Source: Aquisphaera giovannonii (lineage in GTDB: Bacteria; Planctomycetota; Planctomycetia; Isosphaerales; Isosphaeraceae). Taken from it: a stretch of DNA of 64,000 bases. Below, piece after piece: positions 52,477 through 62,151 of the stretch. Each line of letters begins with the position of its first letter. Position 1 is the first letter of the stretch. Made by a program: the position numbers and the translations under genes. A model generated the notes under the pieces. It saw nothing but the letters and a program-made list of their open reading frames with translations. It was not told the DNA's origin and ran no database searches. Where the stretch lies: contig NZ_CP042997.1 in assembly GCF_008087625.1 (NCBI RefSeq), forward strand, positions 8,556,001 to 8,620,000, read 5' to 3'.

Positions 52477-53193
52477 TCAATTGCCGCCGGCCCTGGGCAG
52501 GAAGGGCAGGAGCTGGCGTGCGAAGCCCGGCAATTGCCGCGTCTGCATGTAGATGCTGCCGGGCCCGCGGTAGCGGCAGACGAACCCCTCGCCGGACAGG
52601 GCCGACTGCACCATCCCCTTGAGGAAGCCGCCGATGCCCTGGCCCTGGCCGCCGCCCGTAGCCTTCTCCAGGCGGTACTGCACGGAGCCCTCGAAGGCGA
52701 CGATGTGGCCGGTGTCGACGATGTACTCCTCGCCGGGCCCGAGACGCTTCTCGTGGATGGCTCCGAACGAGGACAGGAGCAGGAGCCCGCTCCCCTCGAC
52801 CGTCAGCAGGAACAGGCCCTCGCCGCTGAGCATCCCCCGCATCGACCCCTGGACGCCGATGCTCAGCGCCGGGTGGCCGGCCAGGTAGCTGCCCGGCTGG
52901 ACGTAGAACCGCGAGCCGGCCATCTCCACGGCCATGACGTCGCCGAGCGCCGAGGGCGCCAGCGTGATCTCCCCCGGCCCGTCCTCCGCCGTGAAGGTCG
53001 TCCGGAAGAGCGACTCGCCCCCCACCGCGCTCTTCACGGCGCCGAAGAGCCCCCCGCCGGACATCGCCGCCTGGAGGCGGATCGTCGGCGACATGCTCAC
53101 CATCGCACCCGACTCCGCCATGATCTGCTCGCCCCGCGCGAGCTCCACGACGGCCATGCTGAACGACGGCTGGTACAGGATCTTGTAGCGCAC
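52477..53193 (-). CDS. AIM24 family protein (TIGR00266 type)
   Basis: 238 aa from the GTG at 53193, preceded by AAGGGG at 5-nt spacing. The sequence RYKILYQPSFSMAVVELARG starts the conserved beta-sandwich. Family hallmarks are ESGAMVSMSPTI, SGGGLFGAVKSAVGGESLF, GPGEITLAPSALGDV, GEGLFLLTVEGSG and VDTGHIVAFEGSV. These proteins are named after yeast mitochondrial AIM24 and are common in bacteria, but their biochemical role is unsettled; a trimeric or beta-helix-like lipid-associated fold has been suggested. It lies between the ABC exporter and the aldo/keto reductase, all on the minus strand. No signal peptide is visible. Confidence 0.9.
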   Translation of the reverse strand: MRYKILYQPSFSMAVVELARGEQIMAESGAMVSMSPTIRLQAAMSGGGLFGAVKSAVGGESLFRTTFTAEDGPGEITLAPSALGDVMAVEMAGSRFYVQPGSYLAGHPALSIGVQGSMRGMLSGEGLFLLTVEGSGLLLLSSFGAIHEKRLGPGEEYIVDTGHIVAFEGSVQYRLEKATGGGQGQGIGGFLKGMVQSALSGEGFVCRYRGPGSIYMQTRQLPGFARQLLPFLPRAGGN

Positions 53194-53263
53194 CGGTGCC
53201 CCTTGGCGGCTGGGAGTGCGGGATCGCCCGCGACCACACCGGGTCTTCGCCCCGCGGGCCCGA

Positions 53264-54256
53264 CTATTGATCGATCGCCTTGAGGGCCTGGGCGTGATAG
53301 CGATCGCCGGAAGCCGCCCCCGCCGGCAGGATGGCGTCGACCTGGGCCAGGTCATCGGCCGTCAACGACACGTCGAGCGCCCCCAGGTTCTCCTCGAGAT
53401 ACTTCAATCGCTTCGTGCCCGGGATCGGGACGATGTCCTCCCCTTGCGCGAGCACCCACGCCAGCGCGAGCTGGCTCGGCGAGCAGCCCCTGGCGCGGGC
53501 GATCTCGCCGACCTTCTCGACGAGCTGGAGGTTCTTGCGGAAGTTGTCGCCCTGGAAGCGCGGGGCGTTGCGGCGGTAGTCGTCCGGCGGGAGGTCGTCG
53601 ACGGACCTGAACTGGCCGGTCAGGAAGCCTCGCCCCAGCGGGCTGTAGGCGACGAAGCCGATGCCCAGCTCGCGGACTGTCGGCAGGATCGCCTCCTCGG
53701 GCTCGCGGCTCCACAGCGAGAATTCGGTCTGCAAGGCCGCGATCGGGTGGGCCTTGGCCGCGCGTCGGATCGTCGCGGGCGCCGCTTCGGAGAGGCCGAG
53801 GTATCGCACCTTGCCGGCCTTCACCAGGTCGGCCATCGCGCCGACCGTGTCCTCGATGGGCGTCTTCGGGTCGACCCGGTGCTGATAGTAGAGGTCGATC
53901 GCATCCACTCCGAGCCGCTTCAGGCTGGCCTCGCAGCAGTCTCGCACGTATTGCGGGTCGCCGCGGACGCCGAGGAACTCGCCGCTCGGCCCGCGGACGT
54001 TGCCGAACTTGGTCGCCAGCACGACCGCCCCGCGACGGTCGCGGATCGCCTTGCCGACGAGCACCTCGTTCCTCCCCACGCCGTACATGTCGGCCGTGTC
54101 GAGGAAGTTCCCCCCCGCGTCGAGATACGCGTGGATGACCCGGATCGACTCCGCGTCGTCCATCTGCTTCGGGTCGTAGAACTCGCTCATCCCCATGCAG
54201 CCGAGCCCCTCGGCCGACACGCGGAGGCCGCTCTTCCCGAGTTGCCGCTCCGTCAT
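53264..54256 (-). CDS. Aldo/keto reductase
   Basis: 330 aa from the ATG at 54256, preceded by GAGGTGAAGG. The catalytic tetrad is complete: Asp53 (FLDTAD), Tyr58 (MYG), Lys83 (ATKFG) and His126 (YYQHRVD). The NADPH site is seen in [11 protein letters not shown] and [17 protein letters not shown]. Closest in pattern to the AKR13/YakC group of general aldehyde/ketone reductases. It reduces carbonyl compounds with NADPH in the cytoplasm; the physiological substrate is unknown. The frame continues upstream, but the Met chosen is the usual family start ([20 protein letters not shown]). It precedes the AIM24 gene by 70 bp. Confidence 0.95.
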   Translation of the reverse strand: MTERQLGKSGLRVSAEGLGCMGMSEFYDPKQMDDAESIRVIHAYLDAGGNFLDTADMYGVGRNEVLVGKAIRDRRGAVVLATKFGNVRGPSGEFLGVRGDPQYVRDCCEASLKRLGVDAIDLYYQHRVDPKTPIEDTVGAMADLVKAGKVRYLGLSEAAPATIRRAAKAHPIAALQTEFSLWSREPEEAILPTVRELGIGFVAYSPLGRGFLTGQFRSVDDLPPDDYRRNAPRFQGDNFRKNLQLVEKVGEIARARGCSPSQLALAWVLAQGEDIVPIPGTKRLKYLEENLGALDVSLTADDLAQVDAILPAGAASGDRYHAQALKAIDQ

Positions 54257-54768
54257 CGCCTTCACCTCGAACCTCGATGAAATCCGGTCCCCGAAACAAT
54301 CGTCCGGCATCATCGTACGGGCCGGGTCCACCGAGGACCCGGGCCGCGACTGCCCTCGACGCTCCCGCACCCCGGCTGCATCGGTGCCGGGCGATCGGGG
54401 CTCGGATTGCCGGGCCGGGGCGGCCCCCTCCGCACCGGCCGTGCGTCAGCTCCCGCCGACATTCCCGGACCCAGGCATCGATCGCGATCCCTCGGAGGTG
54501 TGCCGCCCTCCGCCCGAGCCGATCGGCCCCCCGTGACGTCGGCATCGTTGAATATTGGGAAGTTAGGAGTAGGCCCATTGAAGGGCGGTTCGCGAAAGGT
54601 ATATTAAGTTTCGACGAATATCTTCGATCCCGGCCACGGGTCACCAGAGGTTTCCCGACGCAGAACCCCGACGCCCCGAAGCAGGGGCCGCGGCCGGAAT
54701 AGATCCATCCTGAACGTGGGCGAGGCCGACCCGGGGCAAGGTCGCGCCCCGAGCTGGACCTCCTCTCC
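54257..54768. other. Divergent intergenic region with promoter-like AT-rich part
   Basis: 512 bp between the aldo/keto reductase and the CotH-type gene. Bases 54540-54630 are clearly AT-rich for this genome and contain a plausible promoter directed to the right. I see no gene. Confidence 0.5.
54578..54605 (+). promoter_or_regulatory. Candidate sigma-70-type promoter for the CotH/lamin-tail gene
   Basis: TTGAAG at 54578-54583 and TATATT at 54600-54605 are separated by 16 bp. They match the -35 and -10 consensus at 4 and 5 of 6 positions in an AT-rich island. A start near 54612 would give a leader of about 155 nt before the ATG at 54769. Confidence 0.4.
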
Positions 54769-57700
54769 ATGATCCTCCGCGACAAATCCCGCCGGGCGCG
54801 CCGCCCGAGCCGACGCCCGGGCATCGGCTCGGACCTCGCGCTCGAGGCTCGCCGGCTCCTCGACGGCGGTTCGCCCGGGCTGATGATCAGCGAATTCGTG
54901 GCATCGAACAAGAACGGCCTGAAGGACCAGGACGGCGATGCGTCCGACTGGCTCGAGGTCTACAACCCCACCGCGGGCTCGATCGACCTGACGGGCTGGG
55001 GGCTGACCGACGACTCCGCGGTGCCGCGGAAGTGGCTGTTTCCCTCGGAATCGCTCGCGGCCGGCGGCTTCCTCGTGGTCTTCGCCTCGGGGAAGAATCG
55101 GGCGGCCGCGGGATCGGAGCTGCACGCCAGCTTCAAGATCGGGGCGAGCGGCGGGTATCTCGCGCTCGACAGGCCCGACGGCACCGTCGCCGACGTCTAC
55201 GACTCCTACCCGCAGCAGTACACCGACGTCTCCTACGGCCACCCGTTCGGCACGACGTACCTCGTCGGCGCGGGGGCCCCGGCGACGTACAAGGTGCCGA
55301 CGGACGGCTCGCTGGGGACGACGTGGACGGGCACGCGCTTCACGCCCGACGCGTCGTGGTCGCAGGGCCCGACCGGGCTGAGCTACGGCATGGTGCAGCC
55401 GGGATTCACGGTCCATTACGTCGAGTCCACGCTGGACCTCACCGACCTGGCGACGGTCAAGACGATGCTCGCGACGCCATCGGAGCAGCTCGAGGCCCGC
55501 GACGCCACGCCGGGCGTGATCAACTACCTCGACACCGGGCCGTCGGGGAATTTCGGCGACGACAATCCCTTCCCGGGCCAGGACATCGGCGTGGACAACG
55601 ACCGCTTCGCCCTGCAGGCGAACGGCACGATCCGGATCCCGGCCTCGGGCGACTGGACGTTCGGCGTCAACAGCGACGACGGCTTCGAGCTGGTCCTCAC
55701 CGGGAACGGGCAGACCTACCGGATGGCCTACGACGCGCCCAGGGCCCCCGGCGACACCCTGGCCACCTTCAACCTCGCTGCGGGCGATTACGCCGCCCAG
55801 CTCGTCTACTTCGAGAACAACGGCTGGGCGAGCCTGGAGTTCTTCGCCGCGCAGGGGGCGAAGGACTCGATGGACGGCTCGTTCCGCCTGGTCGGCGACG
55901 CCGCGTCCGGCGGGCTGGCCGTGTCGAGCCCTCCGTCCGACCCCGCCGTGATCGCCACCGACGTCGGCCCGGCCATGGCCGGCAGGAACGCCACGGCGTA
56001 CGTCCGGCTCCCGTTCGACGCGTCCGACCCCTCGGCGTTCGACACGCTCGCGCTGAAGATCCGCTACGACGACGGGTTCGTCGCCTACCTCAACGGCGTG
56101 GAGGTCGCGCGGCGCAACGCGCCGGCGGCGACGTCGTGGAGCTCGGCCGCGACCGCGTCGCGGGGCATCGGCGACGCGCTCGGGACGGAGATCATCAGCC
56201 TCACGGACAAGGTCGGCCTGCTGGAATCCGGCACCAACGTCCTGGCGATCCAGGCGCTCAACGCCTCCGCGAGCGACTCCGACTTCCTGCTCCTCCCCGA
56301 ACTGGTCGCGACGTCGATCGACACGACCCGGGGGAGCTATTTCAAGACGCCGACGCCCGGCGACTTCAACGGCCAACCTTATCTCGGCGTGGCCGCCGAC
56401 GTCTCGGCGAGCACCGGCCGCGGCTTCTTCAGCAGCCCGTTCGACCTGACGCTGGGCACGGCGACGGCGGGCGCCTCGATCTATTTCACGACCGACGGCA
56501 GCACGCCGTCGCCGACGAACGGCACGCTCTACGCCGGCCCGATCCACATCGCGGGCACGACCGCGCTGCGGGCGGTGGCCTTCCTGGACGGCTACATCCC
56601 GTCGCACGTCGAGTCGGACACCTACATCTTCGTGGCCGACGTGATCCACCAGTCGGAGGACGGCTCGCCGCCGCCCGGCTGGCCGAGCGCCTCCAACGGC
56701 CGGTTCACGATCAATTACGGCATGGACCCGACGATCGTGGACGACCCGACGTACGGCGGCCAGGCCCTCGAGGAGGCCCTGAAGGCGATCCCGACGATCT
56801 CGATCTCGACCGACCTGTCGAACCTCTTCGACCCGGCGACGGGCATCTACGCGAACCCGTATGGCAAGGGGGACGACTGGGAGCGGGCCGCCTCGGTCGA
56901 GCTGATCAACCCGGACGGATCGCAGGGCTTCCAGATCAACGCCGGGCTGCGGATCCGCGGCGGCTACAGCCGCAGCACGGACAATCCGAAGCACGCCTTC
57001 CGCCTCTTCTTCAACAACGACTACGACGGCGCCCTCGACTTCCCGCTCTTCGGCTCCGAGGGCGTCTCCGAATTCGCCAAGCTGGACCTGCGGACCGACC
57101 AGAACTACTCGTGGAGCTTCGACGGCAGCGGCGCCAACACGGCCGTCCGCGAGGTCTTCTCGCGCGACGTGATGCGCGACATGGGCGATCCCTACACCAG
57201 GAGCCGCTACTATCAGCTCTACATCGACGGCCAGTACTGGGGCCTCTACCAGAGCGAGGAGCGGCCCGAGGCCAACTGGGCGGCCAGCTACTACGGCGGC
57301 AGCAAGGACGACTACGACGTCATCAAGGTGGAGAACTACTCCTACGACGTCTACGCCACCGACGGCAATCTGGACGCCTGGACGAGGCTCTACAACGCCG
57401 CCGTCGCGGGCTTCAGCTCGAACGCCGACTATTACCGGATCCAGGGCAAGAACCCCGACGGGACCGCGAATCCGGCCTACGAGGACCTGCTCGACGTCGA
57501 CAACCTGATCGACTACATGCAGACGATCCTCTTCACGGGCAATTTCGACGCGCCGATCTCGGCCTTCCTGGGCAACGAGCGGCCGAACAACTTCTACGCC
57601 TTCCGGGATCGCACGGGCCAGCACGGAGGCTTCCGGTTCGTGACGCACGACAGCGAGCACACGCTGTTCGACGTCAACGAGGACCGCAACGGCCCATGGC

Positions 57701-60700
57701 CCGCCGGCTCCACGCTGGAGACCTTCAATCCGCAGTGGCTGCACCAGCAGCTCATGGCCAGCCCCGAGTACCGCCAGCTCTTCGCGGACCACGCCCGGAA
57801 GAACTTCTTCGACGGCGGGGCGCTCACGGCGGACAGCAACATCGCACGGTTCCAGGCCCGCGCCGCCCAGATCGTCCAGGCGATCGACGGCGAGTCGGCC
57901 CGATGGGGCGACTCCAGGCGCGAGCCGGCCTACACGCCCGCCGACTGGCAGAACGCGATCAACTACGTCCTGCACGACTACTTCCCCGCGCGGAACGCCG
58001 TGGTCCTGGGCCAGCTTCGCAGCAACGGCCTCTTCCCGGGCCTGGACTTCCCGGAATTCTACGTCAACGGCGTCGTCCAGGACGGCGGCCGCGTGCCGTC
58101 CGGGACGAAGGTCCATCTCTCGGCCCTTGCCGGCCGGGTCTACTACACGACCGACGGGACCGACCCTCGCCTCATCGGCGGGGCGATCAGCCCTTCGGCG
58201 ACGCTCTTCGACCCGGCCACCTCGGCCGACCTGGTCCTCACCGGGACGACCCGACTCGAGGCCCGGGCGTTCGACGGCACGACCTGGTCGGCGATCCAGT
58301 CGGCCGACTTCCAGGTCAACGACCCGGCATCCGCCGACAACCTTGTCGTCACCGAGCTGAACTACAGCCCGTACCCGGCCGCCGACACGTCGGTGGACCG
58401 CGAGACGTTCGAGTTCATCGAGCTGAGGAACGTGGGCGCCCGCGAGCTGGACCTGACCGGGGTGAGGATCACCGATGGCGTCACGTTCGCCTTCCCCGCC
58501 GGCACCTACCTGGCGCCGGGGGCCTACATCGTCGTCGTCCACGACCTGGCCGCGTTCCGATCCAGGTACGGGAACGCCCCGACGGTCGCCGGCGCCTACG
58601 CGGGCAGCTTCAGCAACAAGGGCGAGCACGTGCAGATCGTCGACGCCGCCGGCGCCGACATCGCCAACTTCGCCTATTCGAACAAGGCCCCGTGGCCGAC
58701 GGCGCCCGACGGCAAGGGGGCCTCGCTCGTGGCGGTCGCCACGGCCCCTCGCAGCGACCTGAATAGCGCGTCGTCCTGGCGGGCGAGCGTCGACCATGGG
58801 GGCTCCCCGGGGAGCCTCGGCGACACGGCGCCGGACCTGGCCGCGCCGGATGCCGCCGCCACCGACGAGGACACGCCGGCGAACCTGGCGATCACCGTCG
58901 CCGACGCCGAGACGGGCGCGGCGGGGGTCCTCGTCACGGCGACGTCCGACAACCCGGCGCTGCTGCCCGCGGGCGGGCTCGTGCTCGGAGGCGCCGGCTC
59001 CGCCCGGACGCTCGCCCTCACGCCGGCGAAGGATCAGTCGGGCAAGGCCACCATCACCGTCACGGCCGACGACGGCCAGGGCGGCGTGACGACCCGGACC
59101 TTCGTGCTCACGGTCAATCCGGTCGACGACCCTCCCGTGGCGGCCGACGACTCCTACGCCGGGGATGAGGACTCCCCCATCCGGGCGGACGCGGCCCACG
59201 GCGTCCTCGTCAACGACACCGACGTGGACAGCCCCACGCTCTCCGCGATCCTGGTCGCGCCGCCGAAGCACGGCACCGTGGATCTCTATGCCGACGGCAG
59301 CTTCACGTACGTGCCGGACGCCTATTTCCACGGCACGGACGGCTTCACCTACGTCGCCAGCGACGGCCAGGCCCAGGGCCCCGCGGCGACCGTCTCCCTC
59401 GTGCTGCGATTCGTGAATCATGCGCCCGTCGCCGCGGCCGACGCCTACGCCACCGACGAGGATACGCCGCTCCTCATCGGCGGGGCCGGCGGCGTGCTGG
59501 CCGACGACGCCGACGTCGACGGCAACGACCTCGCCGCGCAGCTCGTCTCCACGACGTCCCACGGCACGCTCACGCTCCACGCCGACGGGGGATTCTTCTA
59601 CATGCCGGACCCGGACTACAACGGGACTGACAGCTTCCGCTACCGCGCGAGCGACGGGGCATCGCAGAGCGCCGTCGTCACGGTCTCGCTGACGGTCCGG
59701 CCCGTGGACGACCCGCCCCTGCTGGGCGCGATCGCCGTGCAGACGGTCGTCGAGGGCTCGACGCTGCACTTCACGGCGACGGCCCGGGACGTGGACACTC
59801 CCGCGGGCGGGCTCACGTTCTCGCTGGCGGACGGGCATCCGGCCGGCATGACCATCGACCCGAAGACGGGGGTTATCACCTGGAAGGCCGACCGCGGGCC
59901 GCAGGCGCTGGACGTCGGCGTGGACGTCCGGGACGATGCTGCGCCGGGGGTCGTGAGCCATGGCGACGTGACGATCAAGGTCCTCAACGTGGCCCCGACC
60001 GTGGACGCGGGGCCGGACGGCCAGGCCGAGGCGGGCTCGCCGTTCGCCGCATCGGGCTCGTTCGACGACCCGGGCACCGAGTCGTGGTCCGCGACAGTGG
60101 ACTACGGCGACGGCACCCCGGCCGCGAGCTTGCCCCTGGATGCGGACAAGTCCTTCCGGCTCTCCCACGTCTACGCCGCCGCCGGGAGTTACACCGTGAC
60201 GGTCGGCATCGGCGACGGCACGGCGACGGGCGTGGACTCGCTCGTGGTGACCGTCTCGCCCCCGCCGGACCGGACGCCGCCCGTCTTGGTGGCCGTATCT
60301 TCGACATCCAGCAAGAAGGCGGTGACCGGGCTCGCCCTGGCCTTCAGCGAGCCGATCGCGGGCGGGACCGCGACCAACGTCGATGCCTACCGGCTCGTGC
60401 AGGCCGGTCGCGACCGCAAGTTCGGGACGAAAGACGACGTGGTCGTCCGGCTCCGCTCGGCGACCCTCGACGGTTCGGGCACGCACGTCATCCTCGCGGC
60501 CCGGAAGAAGCTCCAGGCCAACAGGAAGTACCAGCTCCAGGTCTCCGGCTCGGGAGCCACGGCCCTGACCGACGCGGCGGGCAATGCCCTCGACGGCGAC
60601 GGTGACGCCCTGGCCGGCGGCGACGCGGTCCGTCGTTTCACGGTCGCCCGCGACCGGACGGTGCGTCCCGCGTCGCTCGCGGTCCCGAGCGGGGCCGCGG

Positions 60701-60747
60701 CGAGGCGTCTCCACGCGTCCCGATCGAGCCGATTCGGGGCCCGTTGA
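54769..60747 (+). CDS. Multidomain surface protein: lamin-tail, PA14, CotH, cadherin-like, PKD
   Basis: 1,992 aa. LALEARRLLDG (25-31) is a LEPR-XLL-like motif. Domains in order: lamin-tail (about 38-150), PA14-like (about 265-375: GDWTFGVNSDDGFELVL), chitobiase-C-like (about 555-620: ASIYFTTDGSTPSPTNG), CotH (about 675-1010: GLRIRGGYSRSTDNPKHAFR, GQYWGLYQSEERPEANW, FVTHDSEHTLFD), a second chitobiase-C-like piece, and a second lamin-tail (about 1193-1330). Then come two cadherin-like/VCBS repeats (DEDSPI, YVPDAYFHGTDGFTYVASDG), a putative-Ig domain, a PKD domain (about 1744-1830: VDYGDGTPAA, SHVYAAAGSYTVTV) and a Big_5-like end. CotH domains are protein/carbohydrate kinases in spore coats and bacterial surface proteins. 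Export through the N-terminal motif is inferred; no ribosome site stands out. Confidence 0.87.
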   Translation: MILRDKSRRARRPSRRPGIGSDLALEARRLLDGGSPGLMISEFVASNKNGLKDQDGDASDWLEVYNPTAGSIDLTGWGLTDDSAVPRKWLFPSESLAAGGFLVVFASGKNRAAAGSELHASFKIGASGGYLALDRPDGTVADVYDSYPQQYTDVSYGHPFGTTYLVGAGAPATYKVPTDGSLGTTWTGTRFTPDASWSQGPTGLSYGMVQPGFTVHYVESTLDLTDLATVKTMLATPSEQLEARDATPGVINYLDTGPSGNFGDDNPFPGQDIGVDNDRFALQANGTIRIPASGDWTFGVNSDDGFELVLTGNGQTYRMAYDAPRAPGDTLATFNLAAGDYAAQLVYFENNGWASLEFFAAQGAKDSMDGSFRLVGDAASGGLAVSSPPSDPAVIATDVGPAMAGRNATAYVRLPFDASDPSAFDTLALKIRYDDGFVAYLNGVEVARRNAPAATSWSSAATASRGIGDALGTEIISLTDKVGLLESGTNVLAIQALNASASDSDFLLLPELVATSIDTTRGSYFKTPTPGDFNGQPYLGVAADVSASTGRGFFSSPFDLTLGTATAGASIYFTTDGSTPSPTNGTLYAGPIHIAGTTALRAVAFLDGYIPSHVESDTYIFVADVIHQSEDGSPPPGWPSASNGRFTINYGMDPTIVDDPTYGGQALEEALKAIPTISISTDLSNLFDPATGIYANPYGKGDDWERAASVELINPDGSQGFQINAGLRIRGGYSRSTDNPKHAFRLFFNNDYDGALDFPLFGSEGVSEFAKLDLRTDQNYSWSFDGSGANTAVREVFSRDVMRDMGDPYTRSRYYQLYIDGQYWGLYQSEERPEANWAASYYGGSKDDYDVIKVENYSYDVYATDGNLDAWTRLYNAAVAGFSSNADYYRIQGKNPDGTANPAYEDLLDVDNLIDYMQTILFTGNFDAPISAFLGNERPNNFYAFRDRTGQHGGFRFVTHDSEHTLFDVNEDRNGPWPAGSTLETFNPQWLHQQLMASPEYRQLFADHARKNFFDGGALTADSNIARFQARAAQIVQAIDGESARWGDSRREPAYTPADWQNAINYVLHDYFPARNAVVLGQLRSNGLFPGLDFPEFYVNGVVQDGGRVPSGTKVHLSALAGRVYYTTDGTDPRLIGGAISPSATLFDPATSADLVLTGTTRLEARAFDGTTWSAIQSADFQVNDPASADNLVVTELNYSPYPAADTSVDRETFEFIELRNVGARELDLTGVRITDGVTFAFPAGTYLAPGAYIVVVHDLAAFRSRYGNAPTVAGAYAGSFSNKGEHVQIVDAAGADIANFAYSNKAPWPTAPDGKGASLVAVATAPRSDLNSASSWRASVDHGGSPGSLGDTAPDLAAPDAAATDEDTPANLAITVADAETGAAGVLVTATSDNPALLPAGGLVLGGAGSARTLALTPAKDQSGKATITVTADDGQGGVTTRTFVLTVNPVDDPPVAADDSYAGDEDSPIRADAAHGVLVNDTDVDSPTLSAILVAPPKHGTVDLYADGSFTYVPDAYFHGTDGFTYVASDGQAQGPAATVSLVLRFVNHAPVAAADAYATDEDTPLLIGGAGGVLADDADVDGNDLAAQLVSTTSHGTLTLHADGGFFYMPDPDYNGTDSFRYRASDGASQSAVVTVSLTVRPVDDPPLLGAIAVQTVVEGSTLHFTATARDVDTPAGGLTFSLADGHPAGMTIDPKTGVITWKADRGPQALDVGVDVRDDAAPGVVSHGDVTIKVLNVAPTVDAGPDGQAEAGSPFAASGSFDDPGTESWSATVDYGDGTPAASLPLDADKSFRLSHVYAAAGSYTVTVGIGDGTATGVDSLVVTVSPPPDRTPPVLVAVSSTSSKKAVTGLALAFSEPIAGGTATNVDAYRLVQAGRDRKFGTKDDVVVRLRSATLDGSGTHVILAARKKLQANRKYQLQVSGSGATALTDAAGNALDGDGDALAGGDAVRRFTVARDRTVRPASLAVPSGAAARRLHASRSSRFGAR

Positions 60748-60970
60748 CCGGGGCCGAGGCCGCCCACGCGGCCCCCCGAGGGTGGGATCGGCCGGCGCCG
60801 CGCCCACCCTCTCGCCCATCCTCCCGCCTGGCGTCGCCTTGATTTCTCCCCGATCCGGCTTGGCTTCCGGGGGCATGGGGGCTATGATCCAGCCGCGCGG
60901 CCCGGAAGGTCGCCGGATTCTCCCCGTCAGATGCGCCTCGAAGTGGTGTCCAGCCGTCACGGAGGACGGG

Positions 60971-62122
60971 ATGCGACTACTCGCCCTGGTGGATTCGCCG
61001 GAGCACGTCTGCTGCCGGTATCGGATCCGAGCCTTCGACGAGGCCATGGCGCGGGCGGGCTGGGGCGTCCAGTACCGGGCGATCCCGACGGGGCTGATCT
61101 CGAGGCTGCGGCTGCTCGCGGCCGCGGCGGAGTTCGACGCCGTCATCCTCCAGCGCAAGCTCCTGCCCGGCTGGCAGCTCGGCATCCTCCGACGGCACGC
61201 GCGCAGGCTGATCTTCGATTTCGACGACGCGGTGCTCTACCGCGATTCCTACGACCCCCGCGGGCCCTATTCGAGGCGGCGGTCGGCCCGATTCGCGGCG
61301 ACGGTCCGGGCCTCGGACGCGGTGATCGCCGGGAATGACTTCCTGGCGGATTGCTCCCTCCGGGCCGGGGCGCCGGCGCATCGGGTCCGCACGGTCCCGA
61401 CCTGCATCGATCCCCGGGAATACCCCTCGCCCGCCTTCCTGAGCCCGGGGAACTCCGGCGAGCACGTCGACCTCGTCTGGATCGGCTCGGCCAGCACGCT
61501 CCAGGGGCTCCAGGCCCGGAAGCCGCTCTGGGACCACCTCGGCCGCGAGGTCGCCGGCCTGCGGCTGCGGGTCATCTGCGACGCATTCCCGGCCTTCGAC
61601 GCCCTGCCCGTCATCCCGATCCCATGGTCCCGCGCCTGGGAGGCCGCCGACCTCGCGGCCGGGCAGATCGGCGTGAGCTGGATCCCGGACGACCCCTGGA
61701 GCCGGGGCAAGTGCGCCCTGAAGGTCCTCCAGTACCAGGCGGCCGGCCTGCCCGCGGTGGCCAATCCGGTGGGGATGCACGCCGAGGTCATCGAGGAGGG
61801 CGTCACGGGCTACCTCGCCGACACGCCAGGCGAATGGGCCGCGGCGATCCGCACGCTGGCGGCCGATCCCGGCCTCCGTCGACGGATGGGCCGCCAGGCG
61901 AGGGAGCGGCTCGAGGCCCGGTATTCCGTCGCGGCCTGGTCGGACGCCTTCGTCGGGGCGATCTCGGGCGACGACGATCGCGGCGAGGTCGAGCCATGGC
62001 CCCCCCGGGCGACGACATCCCACGCCATCCGGGAGCCCTTCTCCCTGAGATTGCGGCGGGCCCGGTTGGGCGGCACCGCCGCCCCGGCCCGATTCGACGG
62101 CGGCGATTGGGACCACGAGTGA
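60971..62122 (+). CDS. Glycosyltransferase (GT4-like)
   Basis: 383 aa from the ATG at 60971, which has GGAGG at 5-nt spacing. The N-terminal half binds acceptor (VILQRKLLPGWQLGILRRHA; LIFDFDDAVLYRD is a motif common in planctomycete and cyanobacterial GT4-like enzymes). VDLVWIGSASTLQGLQ starts the C-terminal Rossmann half, and CALKVLQYQAAGLPAVANPV with HAEVIEEGVTGYLAD forms the nucleotide-sugar site. It transfers a sugar from an NDP-sugar; donor and acceptor unknown. It is 29 bp upstream of the Kdo-kinase-like gene, with which it surely shares a transcript, pointing to envelope polysaccharide or lipid A-core synthesis. Confidence 0.88.
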   Translation: MRLLALVDSPEHVCCRYRIRAFDEAMARAGWGVQYRAIPTGLISRLRLLAAAAEFDAVILQRKLLPGWQLGILRRHARRLIFDFDDAVLYRDSYDPRGPYSRRRSARFAATVRASDAVIAGNDFLADCSLRAGAPAHRVRTVPTCIDPREYPSPAFLSPGNSGEHVDLVWIGSASTLQGLQARKPLWDHLGREVAGLRLRVICDAFPAFDALPVIPIPWSRAWEAADLAAGQIGVSWIPDDPWSRGKCALKVLQYQAAGLPAVANPVGMHAEVIEEGVTGYLADTPGEWAAAIRTLAADPGLRRRMGRQARERLEARYSVAAWSDAFVGAISGDDDRGEVEPWPPRATTSHAIREPFSLRLRRARLGGTAAPARFDGGDWDHE

Positions 62123-62151
62123 GGGAGCGGCGCGGACGGTCAGGAACCCCC

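Noticed and set aside
54604-61185. Minus-strand open frame of 2,193 codons
   Set aside because: It runs antisense to the CotH-type gene. The translation is Arg/Gly/Val/Asp-rich and lacks domains, while the plus strand encodes clear domains. Stop-free antisense frames are expected when third positions are G or C.
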